Positions 45,405-53,031 of a stretch of DNA of 64,000 bases are shown here, piece after piece. Position 1 is the first letter of the stretch. The number at the start of each line of letters is the position of its first letter. Source of the stretch: Oscillospiraceae bacterium. Its GTDB lineage: Bacteria; Bacillota; Clostridia; Oscillospirales; Oscillospiraceae. The notes beneath the pieces were generated by a model. The model had not been told where the DNA came from, ran no database searches, and saw nothing but the letters and a program-made list of their open reading frames with translations. The stretch covers positions 62,001-126,000 of the forward strand of contig JAHHRW010000004.1 in NCBI GenBank assembly GCA_020025575.1, in the 5' to 3' direction. The position numbers were made by a program, and so were the translations under genes.

Positions 45405-46250
45405 ATGAGTTTTGGAACCATGCGTTATGATGAAATTCATATAGAAAATCTAGAGGTATTTGCCCGCCATGGTGTATTCCCTGAGGAAAATCGACTTGGG
45501 CAGAAATTCTTGATTTGCCTAACCATGTATGTGGATTCCCGTCCTGCTGGAACCACAGATAGCCTGGAAAAATCCATCCATTACGGTGAAGTCAGTGGCT
45601 TCATGACCAAATGGATGCAGGAAAATACATACCAGCTGATTGAGTCTGCGGCAGAGCATCTATGCGAGGAGCTCCTTTTGCAGTATCCTTTGCTAAAGGG
45701 CGTTACACTGGAATTGAAAAAGCCCTGGGCACCGGTGGGACTTCCGCTGGAAACCGTTTCTGTCAAGATTGAGCGGTTCTGGCATACCGCATATCTGGGG
45801 TTGGGTTCCAATATGGGGGACAAAAAGGCATATCTGGAGCAGGCGATTCAGTCATTGGATGCACTTCATGGATGCAGTGTGGAAAAGGTATCCTCATTCT
45901 TGGTGACGGAACCCTACGGCGGCGTGGAACAGGATGATTTCTTGAATGCCTGCCTGATGCTGAAGACCTTTCTTCCCCCTCAGGAGCTGTTAGAGCGGAT
46001 GCACGAAATCGAGCAGAACGCGCACCGGGAACGAATTGTTCGCTGGGGACCGAGAACATTGGATTTGGATATTCTAATGTATGACGATTTGGTTTTTGAA
46101 ACGGATGACTTGGTGATTCCGCATGTAGAAATGCATATGCGGGACTTTGTGCTCAAGCCTTTGCAGGAAATTGCCCCCAATAAGCGGCACCCGATTCTAA
46201 AGAAAACCATATCCCAGCTGCTTTCAGAGGTGTGCGGGCAGAACGCATAG
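45405..46250 (+). CDS. folBK: Bifunctional dihydroneopterin aldolase / pyrophosphokinase (FolB-FolK fusion)
   Basis: A 281-residue fusion. Residues 1-122 are FolB (IHIENLEVFARHGVFPEENR; active Lys in LELKKPWAPVGLP near 103). Residues 124-281 are FolK (TAYLGLGSNMGDKKAYLEQA, then RWGPRTLDLDILMYDD near 210). The protein makes hydroxymethyl-dihydropterin and activates it with ATP for FolP. Fusions of these domains are common in Firmicutes. It is the last gene of the operon, one base after folP, and is followed by a terminator. Confidence 0.95.
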   Translation: MSFGTMRYDEIHIENLEVFARHGVFPEENRLGQKFLICLTMYVDSRPAGTTDSLEKSIHYGEVSGFMTKWMQENTYQLIESAAEHLCEELLLQYPLLKGVTLELKKPWAPVGLPLETVSVKIERFWHTAYLGLGSNMGDKKAYLEQAIQSLDALHGCSVEKVSSFLVTEPYGGVEQDDFLNACLMLKTFLPPQELLERMHEIEQNAHRERIVRWGPRTLDLDILMYDDLVFETDDLVIPHVEMHMRDFVLKPLQEIAPNKRHPILKKTISQLLSEVCGQNA

Positions 46251-46351
46251 GAGTTGCCTGCTTGTTTCTTCTCTGGAGACAGATGGGATATGGACGGTTG
46301 TTTTATGCCATGCTTGGGCTTCTGTCCGAAGTTTTTTTAACTAATATATCG

Positions 46352-46386
46352 AATGGCACACATGATTTCATGTGTGCCATTTTTGT
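46352..46386 (+). terminator. Terminator of the folate operon
   Basis: A 14-bp perfect stem AATGGCACACATGA / TCATGTGTGCCATT with a 2-base loop, followed by TTTGT. Confidence 0.9.
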
Positions 46387-46417
46387 ATTGGGGGAATGCG
46401 GAAATGACGCCGGAAAT

Positions 46418-46747
46418 TCAAAAAGCGCCTACCCTAATCTGGGATTGAAAGTGGGATTCGTGGCATAGATAATCCTCTTCGCCGGAGAGATATTTTCCAT
46501 AGTCCACGCAAACAGGGACACCCTGTGTATTTTTTTGAAAAGCCCGTGTCCAACAATGCAGAGGTACATAGCTGACGGTTAAATCCTTGTGGATTGCCAG
46601 AACATAATTGCGTTCACTGGCAAGAGAAGGGGAAATGTGAAAGCCTTCAGCTGTGACTTGCGACACAAAGGTCTGGGATAATTCGGTAGTAGCGAAGTAG
46701 AGCCATACACGATCCTGATTGGTGATTAAATCCTTGATTTTACGCAT
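46418..46747 (-). CDS. Unknown small protein under SAM-riboswitch control
   Basis: About 109 residues, beginning MRKIKDLITNQDRVWLYFAT. No signal peptide or membrane segment and no family I recognise. The C-terminal half has two Cys and His-rich patches (LHCWTRAFQ, GEEDYLCHESHF). ATG 46747 follows AAGGAGCG by about ten bases; the frame extends further upstream, but only through the riboswitch terminator. The leader carries an S-box riboswitch with terminator, so expression should rise when SAM is low. This points to methionine, cysteine or one-carbon metabolism, or stress linked to these. Function otherwise unknown. Confidence 0.75.
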   Translation of the reverse strand: MRKIKDLITNQDRVWLYFATTELSQTFVSQVTAEGFHISPSLASERNYVLAIHKDLTVSYVPLHCWTRAFQKNTQGVPVCVDYGKYLSGEEDYLCHESHFQSQIRVGAF

Positions 46748-46786
46748 AATAAACACGCTCCTTAAAATAAATCCTAAAAAAGAGCG

Positions 46787-46818
46787 TACAAAAAACCCCA
46801 TCGTTACGATGGGGTTTT
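46787..46818 (-). terminator. Riboswitch-controlled terminator
   Basis: Minus strand AAAACCCCATCG / CGATGGGGTTTT with a 3-base loop and a TTTTTT tail. Its 5' arm is also complementary to ACGATGGGT at the aptamer's 3' edge, giving a ready antiterminator. Confidence 0.85.
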
Positions 46819-46829
46819 ATCAACAAAAT

Positions 46830-46922
46830 CATACCCATCGTTCAAGCAGGAGCACCTTACCAAAATGGCAGGTTGCTGTGCGGTCAACGAGCTTGTCTCT
46901 CGCGCACTCTTTATAGGTTATG
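46830..46922 (-). ncRNA. S-box (SAM-I class) riboswitch
   Basis: The minus-strand leader shows the SAM-I core in order: AAGAG, GAGAGAC..GCTC with its kink-turn UGA, CAGCAACC and AAGGTGCT. Helices GTGCG/CGCAC, CGAG/CTCG and ACCT/AGGT are formed, and CATAACC with GGGTATG closes P1. The usual AAATCC after GGTGCT is shortened to CTCC and P4 is minimal, so a SAM-I/IV variant is possible. The 3' P1 strand overlaps the antiterminator sequence. Confidence 0.78.
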
Positions 46923-46926
46923 TACA

Positions 46927-46955
46927 ACTATATATGATATTTGCAGAATTGTCAA
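46927..46955 (-). promoter_or_regulatory. Promoter of the SAM-riboswitch transcript
   Basis: Minus strand TTGACA (46955-46950), 17-base spacer, TATAGT (46932-46927); the aptamer begins a few bases later. Confidence 0.75.
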
Positions 46956-46985
46956 CAGCTGAAAGAAAAAATCTCAAGTTAATGG

Positions 46986-48341
46986 TTAGTGATGATCCCG
47001 GTAGTATTCTTCTGCATCATAATAATCATAGAAGTCATCGTAATGGTCGTCGTAAAAGTCCTCTTCGTCGGAATAGTCTTTTGCGTTATAAGGGTCATCA
47101 TCTGTTTCGGACTTTTTGCTGGGCTTGGGAACATAGGGGTACTCAGGATTGTTTCGATAATCCCATACTTCCGTAACCTTTCCTTCTATACACCGTGCGA
47201 TGAAGATTGTTGCGCTACCAATTTTGAAGTCATACAGATTTGTATAGTAACAATTGCCGTTGATCATCTCGGTGTTATGTCTTATATCGCTGGATGGAGA
47301 ACCTAAGGAGGTATTTGCAATCTCACTTTCGGGCATGCCAACGAAAGGAACTCCTTTGCGTATTCGTTCCTCCCGGGCCTTTTCCACCAATTCCATTTGT
47401 TTTACAAGGACATCCTCGTATTCTTTATTAAGCTTTTCTTTGAACTGTGCCAGTGATTCCTCTTGCTCTGGTGATAGATTGGAAAGATCTACATAGCTTA
47501 TTGATTGATACGCGTCTAATATTTCATCCTGTTCATAGCTTACAAGTGCATCACATAGATAAATATAGTCCCAGCTGTCCAGATACTCGTTTTTTGCAGT
47601 ACTTTCAAATAAAGTCTTTGCCTCATCATATGCACCTTCTTCCACAAGGGAAATCGCCTCATAATATGTACGTTCCAATTGCTTATTCTTATAAATATTT
47701 ACGCTGACAAATACAACCAAAGTGATAATGGATAAACCTGCAACACCAGCAGTAATTGCGATCTTTCGCTTTCTACGGGCTTCCATTTGCTGTGGGGAAA
47801 GACTGAGCAGATATCTATTCTTGAGTTCTGCCAGAGTACAACAGCTTTCGGACAACGATTCCTTACAAAAAGATATGGCCGGAAAAGCCAATAATGCAGC
47901 TATGCCTAAAAAAATGAATATGACAATCAGTTCAGGGGCACTGCCGTTAGTAGGTAACGAAAGGGCGGCCCATGCGATAATGCCTGCAAAATACAGCACA
48001 ATAGCTGTGGCACCCAGAGGGCATAGGATATCTTTAAAGATGATTGCATTTCTCTGGGCTTTATATTCCGCTAAAGTTAGGGGACCGTTTTCTGGATTCG
48101 TTTCATGATCTGATTGGTCGTCATAATTATCGGGTTCACCTGGGGCAGGTTCTGGGATCCAACTTGGGGTATATGAGTTCGCATTATAGCAGCTATTGCT
48201 ATATGGGATGGTTTGGTTGGGGTCTGTATCCTTGGTTTGATCCACTTCCTCCCAGATTTTCTGGGCGAGCCATACCTCATTCAAAGTTGTCTTTCCATCT
48301 CCATTAAAGTCAAATAATCTGTGTAAAAACTTAATGGTCAT
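46986..48341 (-). CDS. Membrane protein with an EF-hand motif and a Tyr/Asp-rich acidic tail, unknown function
   Basis: A 451-residue protein I do not recognise. Residues 9-22 (LFDFNGDGKTTLNEV) match an EF-hand/dockerin calcium loop. An acidic Pro-rich linker follows (about 40-90), then two hydrophobic segments near 110-170 and another near 193-215. Residues 220-320 look alpha-helical and TPR-like (YYEAISLVEEGAYDEAKTLF). After about 330 comes a small folded region, and the last 45 residues are almost only Asp, Glu, Tyr and His. The tail is probably a metal-binding or low-complexity segment. It overlaps no other gene and its relation to neighbours is unclear. Confidence 0.7.
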   Translation of the reverse strand: MTIKFLHRLFDFNGDGKTTLNEVWLAQKIWEEVDQTKDTDPNQTIPYSNSCYNANSYTPSWIPEPAPGEPDNYDDQSDHETNPENGPLTLAEYKAQRNAIIFKDILCPLGATAIVLYFAGIIAWAALSLPTNGSAPELIVIFIFLGIAALLAFPAISFCKESLSESCCTLAELKNRYLLSLSPQQMEARRKRKIAITAGVAGLSIITLVVFVSVNIYKNKQLERTYYEAISLVEEGAYDEAKTLFESTAKNEYLDSWDYIYLCDALVSYEQDEILDAYQSISYVDLSNLSPEQEESLAQFKEKLNKEYEDVLVKQMELVEKAREERIRKGVPFVGMPESEIANTSLGSPSSDIRHNTEMINGNCYYTNLYDFKIGSATIFIARCIEGKVTEVWDYRNNPEYPYVPKPSKKSETDDDPYNAKDYSDEEDFYDDHYDDFYDYYDAEEYYRDHH

Positions 48342-48935
48342 GATGTCCCTCCTCGTTTAATATTTTGTATGCGTGATGAATCATTTACGTGAAACAGTTG
48401 CATGATGGGCAAAGAAAAAAGTATCGTTACCACTTTGTAAAAAAGCACCAACACGGTATATTCTATCGATATTTAAACTGATCTAGTATATCTTCATAAT
48501 TATATTGTACAGCTTTCCTCTAAAGACTTCAATCATCTTGTTATGCTGCTATAACTTACCAAAGACTTTTTCCATTTGGTGATGATAGCGAATATGCTGC
48601 TATGGTGTTTCTTGCAATCTTTCAAATGACAATCTTCTTCTATCGATCTTTGTATATCAAGTTTAACATATTGAATGTCCAATCATTAGGACTTGTTTAC
48701 GGATATGATGCGCCGGGTCTGTGAAACTTTGGATTAAAAATATTGAATTTATGAGGTCCGTATTGTAGAATGGACCACGAAGAAATGGATATCTGGGTAA
48801 CTGGTATCCTGCCGGTACTCCATCAGAACGTATAAAAGAGTGATATTCTCTTTATTTGTTCAATGGTGCGTTGATTGGTCGATCAGACAGGAGAAGAAAC
48901 AAATGAGCAAAGATACACAAGGAGAGAGAATCATA
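48342..48935. other. 594-base AT-rich gap, no convincing gene
   Basis: No frame with a ribosome site or recognisable protein pattern is present. GGAGGG before 48341 is the ribosome site of the EF-hand gene. The stretch 48760-48840 could encode a short fragment (about GYLGNWYPAGTPSER) that may be gene debris. No riboswitch or tRNA was recognised. Confidence 0.4.
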
Positions 48936-49334
48936 ATGTGTCAGAAACCCAAAGTAGCGTTTGTCTGCGTTCACAATTCCTGCCGTAGCCAGATTGCGGA
49001 GGCCCTCGGCAAATACCTTGCCGCGGATGTGTTTGAAAGTTATTCTGCTGGGACGGAGACAAAACCCCAGATCAACCAGGACGCCGTCCGCTTGATGAAA
49101 CAGCTTTATGGCATCGACATGGAACAAACACAGTACAGCAAACTCCTGTCGGAGATTCCGGAGGTGGATGTAGTGATTACGATGGGGTGCAATGTTCAGT
49201 GTCCCATGCTCCCCTGTAAGCATCGGGAGGACTGGGGATTGGATGATCCCACCGGAAAAGATGATTCTGCATTTTATCATGTGATTCAGGAGATTGAAAA
49301 GGAAATAATCAGCCTGAAAAAACGGCTAATTTAA
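48936..49334 (+). CDS. arsC: Arsenate reductase, thioredoxin-coupled low-molecular-weight phosphatase type
   Basis: About 132 residues. The P-loop FVCVHNSCRSQIAEA (CX5R, residues 9-15) and the second cysteine pair in GCNVQCPMLPC near residues 79-88 match thioredoxin-dependent ArsC. It reduces arsenate to arsenite. ATG 48936 has GGAGAGAG seven bases ahead; the longer frame upstream has no better site. No arsR, arsB or acr3 gene is adjacent, so an orphan reductase or a general protein phosphatase role are alternatives. Confidence 0.85.
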   Translation: MCQKPKVAFVCVHNSCRSQIAEALGKYLAADVFESYSAGTETKPQINQDAVRLMKQLYGIDMEQTQYSKLLSEIPEVDVVITMGCNVQCPMLPCKHREDWGLDDPTGKDDSAFYHVIQEIEKEIISLKKRLI

Positions 49335-49337
49335 GAG

Positions 49338-49386
49338 AAAAACACCTCGCAACCAGAGAATGGGACTCTAGTTGCGAGGTGTTTTG
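49338..49386 (+). terminator. Terminator after arsC
   Basis: A 13-bp stem AACACCTCGCAAC / GTTGCGAGGTGTT with an inner AGAG/CTCT pair, followed by TTTTG. Confidence 0.85.
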
Positions 49387-49525
49387 TGTATGTGCTTATC
49401 AGCAGACTCATTGTCTGCTTACTCTTTTTCGTTTAAGGCCTTAAATATATCTTCTAGAATTTATAAATCGGCACAGTTTTTTATGATTCGATTCTTTAGA
49501 TCTACATGCAGATAAAAATTTTCTG

Positions 49526-49575
49526 TTGACATTTCAATATTTACATATATAATGTACTTATACACTAAGTACATT
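49526..49575 (+). promoter_or_regulatory. Promoter and GntR (YtrA-type) operator
   Basis: TTGACA (49526-49531), 16-base spacer, TATAAT (49548-49553). Overlapping the -10 and start site is a perfect 10-bp inverted repeat AATGTACTTA / TAAGTACATT (49551-49575) with a 5-base centre. This fits a YtrA-family operator; the regulator is the first gene downstream. Confidence 0.85.
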
Positions 49576-49601
49576 ACAGACAATCAGATGGGAGGAATTA
49601 T

Positions 49602-49979
49602 GTGGAAATTATAATCAGCAGTAACACCAATAAACCAATCTATGAGCAGATTACATCGCAAATCAAGGCAATGATTATGAGCGGGGAACTGAAAACGGGA
49701 GATTCGATCCCGTCTATGCGCGCTCTTGCAAAGACCATTCATGTGAGTGTTATTACCGTTCAAAAAGCTTATGAAGATTTAGCAAGAGATGGTTTTATTG
49801 AAACGACCGTTGGGCGCGGGAGCTTTGTCGCTGCCCAGAACAAGGAGTTCATTCAGGAGGAACAGCAAAAACGAGTGGAAGAGCATCTGGTACAGGCTGC
49901 AGACATTGCCCGGACAAATGGGATTCCCTTGGAGAAGATTCAGCAGCTTCTGAAACTATTTTATGAGGAGAGCGAATAA
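49602..49979 (+). CDS. GntR family transcriptional regulator (YtrA subfamily)
   Basis: A 125-residue protein. Residues 8-75 are a GntR winged helix (PIYEQITSQIKAMIMSGELK, then SIPSMRALAKTIHVSVITVQ); the short tail of about 45 residues is typical of the YtrA subfamily, which has no large ligand domain and usually controls an adjoining ABC exporter. Start is GTG 49602, six bases after GGAGG. It almost certainly represses its own operon through the palindrome at 49551-49575. Confidence 0.92.
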   Translation: MEIIISSNTNKPIYEQITSQIKAMIMSGELKTGDSIPSMRALAKTIHVSVITVQKAYEDLARDGFIETTVGRGSFVAAQNKEFIQEEQQKRVEEHLVQAADIARTNGIPLEKIQQLLKLFYEESE

Positions 49980-50843
49980 ATGAAAACAGCATTACAAATT
50001 AACAATCTGCGTAAGTCTTACAAAAAAGCAGATTTTCAGCTTGAAAATGTATCGTTAAAAATCCCCAATGGCTCGATTATGGGCTTTGTGGGAAAGAACG
50101 GCGCAGGCAAAAGCACCACGATCAATGCGGTTCTGAATATCGTCCAAAAAGACAGCGGCGAAGTGACCATCTTTGGACAAACCATGACCGACGACAACCG
50201 AATGATCCGCAACGACATCGGTGTGGTGTTTGATACCCTCCATTTTTCCGGAGAACTTACCCCCAAGAAGCTGGAAAAGGTGTGCCGTGATGTATACGAA
50301 AATTGGCAGAAAGATACTTTCTTTACTTATCTGGAACGGTTTCAGCTTCCTGTGAACAAAAAGATCAAAACCTTTTCCCGGGGTATGACTATGAAGCTAT
50401 CCATTAGTGTAGCACTGTCCCACAAGGCAAAGCTGCTGATTCTGGACGAGGCGACCGCAGGACTTGACCCGGTTGCACGGGAGGAATTGCTGGATGTGCT
50501 TTTGGAGTTTGTGGAGGAGGAAGATCACTCGATTTTGATGTCCTCTCATGTATCTTCTGACCTTGAAAAGGCCGCCGATTATATCACCTTTATCGATCAG
50601 GGAAAAATCATCCTGACAGAGGAAAAAGATACCCTGCTGTATCAATATGGCATTGCCCGTATGAAGCAGAGCGATTTTGAGAAGCTTGACGCATCGGAGT
50701 ATCTGGCAGCAAGAAAAAGAGGCTTGCAGCTGGAAGTACTGGTGCAAAACAAGGGGCAATTCTCAAGAGAATACCCGGGGATTGTTGTAGACAATGCCAC
50801 AATCGATGAAATTTTACCACTTTTGACACAGGAGGATGCATAA
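49980..50843 (+). CDS. ABC transporter ATP-binding protein (YtrB/BcrA-like)
   Basis: A 287-residue ATPase with Walker A VGKNGAGKST near residue 37, signature FSRGMTMKL near 135 (SRG in place of SGG), Walker B LLILDEATAGLDP near 153 and H-loop SSHVSSDLE near 187. The gene begins at the GntR stop with no gap. The ATPase works with the membrane protein encoded next. Substrate unknown; cell-envelope antibiotic or peptide export and membrane stress are the usual themes in this family. Confidence 0.92.
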   Translation: MKTALQINNLRKSYKKADFQLENVSLKIPNGSIMGFVGKNGAGKSTTINAVLNIVQKDSGEVTIFGQTMTDDNRMIRNDIGVVFDTLHFSGELTPKKLEKVCRDVYENWQKDTFFTYLERFQLPVNKKIKTFSRGMTMKLSISVALSHKAKLLILDEATAGLDPVAREELLDVLLEFVEEEDHSILMSSHVSSDLEKAADYITFIDQGKIILTEEKDTLLYQYGIARMKQSDFEKLDASEYLAARKRGLQLEVLVQNKGQFSREYPGIVVDNATIDEILPLLTQEDA

Positions 50844-51497
50844 ATGAAGGGATTAATTCGTAACAACTTCTATACCGTGGAAGGCTCTTTAAAATTAACC
50901 CTGCTGTTTTCTGTCGTTGCAGCCATTGTGCTTGCGATTGCAGGAAGACTCCATGCGGGTAGCAGCGGTCTCTTGGGCGGCATCATAGGAGGAAATTTAG
51001 GCGGCTTCGGTGCACTCACGATGACCGTTATGCAAAAGGATGCAGCTTCCAAATGGAACAAATTCGAGCTGACCATGCCTGTCCGCCGAAGAGATGTGAT
51101 CACTGCACGCTATATTTCCTGTTTTCTTTATGTATTGATCGGCATTGTTATGGCATTGGTAAGTGCATGTTTATTTCATCTGGCTACCGGTGCTTTGAAC
51201 CTGGAACGGATGAGTTATGGATTTGTCTTTGGATGGGGATTTGCGCTGTCCATGCCCACCTTCATGATCCCACTGGTTTTGATTCTGGGAACAGATAAAA
51301 CAGAGGCAATCATGGTTGTTTCCATCATTGCAGGTCTGGCTTTGTTTTTTGGTTGCAGTGCGATTATGACCCCCTTTTTAAAGGATGTCGCGAATGCCAA
51401 TCTCATATTTAGATTGAGTTATATGGCATTCAGTCTTGTACTATTTGTTGTATCCTATCTACTTTCCTGCTGGATTTACAAGAAAAAAGAGTTGTAA
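50844..51497 (+). CDS. ABC-2 type transporter permease
   Basis: A 217-residue protein with about six hydrophobic segments. The first soluble stretch is MKGLIRNNFYTVEGSLKLTL, and RRRDVITARYISCFLYVL near residue 78 is typical of ABC-2 permeases that pair with YtrB-like ATPases. GGAGGATGCATAA precedes the start and the gene follows the ATPase stop directly. It is the last gene of the operon, followed by a terminator. Confidence 0.9.
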   Translation: MKGLIRNNFYTVEGSLKLTLLFSVVAAIVLAIAGRLHAGSSGLLGGIIGGNLGGFGALTMTVMQKDAASKWNKFELTMPVRRRDVITARYISCFLYVLIGIVMALVSACLFHLATGALNLERMSYGFVFGWGFALSMPTFMIPLVLILGTDKTEAIMVVSIIAGLALFFGCSAIMTPFLKDVANANLIFRLSYMAFSLVLFVVSYLLSCWIYKKKEL

Positions 51498-51574
51498 TCG
51501 ATTTTAGGTTTGCGTTCATTCCCGAGGGAGAGTTGTTTATGGCTTCTTATTTCTGAAAGATTGGTTTGAAACAC

Positions 51575-51612
51575 AACACCTCGCTCAGACTTGTGCTGAG
51601 CGAGGTGTTTCT
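51575..51612 (+). terminator. Terminator of the GntR-ABC operon
   Basis: A 14-bp stem AACACCTCGCTCAG / CTGAGCGAGGTGTT followed by TCT. Its outer half (AACACCTCGC) is the same as in the terminator after arsC. Confidence 0.85.
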
Positions 51613-51667
51613 CTATCTAGCGTTTTCATTTGGGTCGAAGCGGGTCAGAAAAATATATAAGACGAAG

Positions 51668-51692
51668 AAAAACCGCCTAAATAGGCGGTTTT
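51668..51692 (-). terminator. Terminator of the tRNA-Pro gene
   Basis: Stem AAAACCGCCTA / TAGGCGGTTTT with T-runs on both sides, so it can act on either strand; it lies 12 bases beyond the tRNA 3' end. Confidence 0.8.
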
Positions 51693-51703
51693 TCTAAAAA
51701 AGT

Positions 51704-51781
51704 TGGTCCGGATGACAGGATTCGAACCTGCGGCCCCATGCTCCCAAAGCACGTGCTCTACCAAACTGAGCCACATCCGGA
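51704..51781 (-). tRNA. tRNA-Pro (anticodon UGG)
   Basis: Minus-strand cloverleaf: acceptor stem TCCGGAT / ATCCGGA, anticodon loop TTTGGGA with anticodon TGG, T-arm GCAGGTTCGAATCCTGT and an encoded CCA end (51706-51704). Confidence 0.95.
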
Positions 51782-51880
51782 AATGAATTATCAAATTACT
51801 TGAACATTATACACGATATCATCTGGAAAAGCAAGTAAAAAATATGAGCATATTCCCACGAATATGCTCATATATTCTAA

Positions 51881-52978
51881 TTACACATTAAACAGGAAAT
51901 TAACGATGTCGCCATCCTTCATAACGTATTCCTTGCCCTCGCTGCGAACCAGACCCTTTGCCTTAGCGGCGGCCATGGTGCCGCATTCTTTCATATCCTC
52001 AAAGGCAATCACTTCTGCACGGATGAATCCACGCTCAAAGTCCGTGTGGATCTTGCCTGCGGCCTGGGGAGCTTTGGTACCCTTCTTAATGGTCCAAGCA
52101 CGGCACTCGTCGCTGCCTGCGGTGAGGAAGGAAATGAGACCCAGCAGGGCGTAGCTGCTGCGGATTAAACGGTCAAGTCCAGATTCCTTAACACCCAGCT
52201 CTTCCATGAACATTGCCTTCTCGTCGGGATCGTCCAGCTCGGCGATGTCTGCTTCCAACTTGGCACAGATGGGCAGCAGCTGGCTGCCTTCAGCATCGGC
52301 CAGTGCCTTTACGGCCATGTAGTGACGGTTGGATTCGGGTTCGTTCACCTCATCCTCTGCCAGGTTGGCAACATAAATGGTCTTCTTCAGGGTCAGCAGA
52401 TCAGAAGTAGCGATCAAAGCCATATCGTCTTCGCTGGCATCGAAGGTGCGGGCCAGCTTGCCCTCGTTCAGGTGCTTGAGCAGCTCGCCGAAGAGTTCTG
52501 CTTCGTGCAGGAATTTCTTGTCGCCGCCCTTGGCTGCCTTTTGACACTTGTCAATTCGACGCTCTACCATTTCCATATCCGCCATGACCAGTTCCAAATT
52601 GATGATGTCAATATCACGCAGAGGGTCAGTGGAACCTTCCACATGGGTGACATTGGAGTCTTCAAAGCAGCGAACCACATGGACGATGGCATCGGTGGTA
52701 CGGATGTTGGACAAGAACTTATTGCCCAGACCCTCACCTTTGGATGCACCTTTAACCAGACCTGCAATATCAACAAACTCGATGACAGCGGGAGTGGTCT
52801 TCTTGGGGGAATAAAACTCAGACAGCCAGTCTAAACGCTCATCTGGAACGGAAACAACACCCACATTGGGGTCGATGGTGCAGAATGCATAGTTATCAGC
52901 TGGGACACCTGCATTGGTGATGGCGTTGAACAGAGTGGACTTACCTACATTGGGCAGACCAACAATACCTAATTTCAT
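51881..52978 (-). CDS. ychF: Redox-regulated ATPase/GTPase YchF (OLA1 family)
   Basis: About 365 residues. G1 motif GLPNVGKST near residue 6, G3-like DIAGLVKGASKGEGLG near 70, the NxxE variant YVANLAEDE near 201 that explains ATP preference, and a C-terminal TGS-like domain (AWTIKKGTKAPQAAGKIHTDFERGF). It associates with ribosomes and stress responses. The start codon lies inside the attachment core (52962-52978), so its promoter and ribosome site (AAAGGAG...AGGA) now come from the integrated element. The coding sequence itself is intact. Confidence 0.96.
   Translation of the reverse strand: MKLGIVGLPNVGKSTLFNAITNAGVPADNYAFCTIDPNVGVVSVPDERLDWLSEFYSPKKTTPAVIEFVDIAGLVKGASKGEGLGNKFLSNIRTTDAIVHVVRCFEDSNVTHVEGSTDPLRDIDIINLELVMADMEMVERRIDKCQKAAKGGDKKFLHEAELFGELLKHLNEGKLARTFDASEDDMALIATSDLLTLKKTIYVANLAEDEVNEPESNRHYMAVKALADAEGSQLLPICAKLEADIAELDDPDEKAMFMEELGVKESGLDRLIRSSYALLGLISFLTAGSDECRAWTIKKGTKAPQAAGKIHTDFERGFIRAEVIAFEDMKECGTMAAAKAKGLVRSEGKEYVMKDGDIVNFLFNV
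52962..52978. repeat. Attachment site, left copy (start of ychF)
   Basis: ACAATACCTAATTTCAT, identical over 17 bases to 63778-63794. On the minus strand it is ATGAAATTAGGTATTGT, the first codons of ychF. Flanking bases differ at once on both sides. Confidence 0.9.
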
Positions 52979-53031
52979 ATATCCTAATTTCTCCTTTATT
53001 TTCAATGGTTTTTGGCTTATAGTGTGAATGG

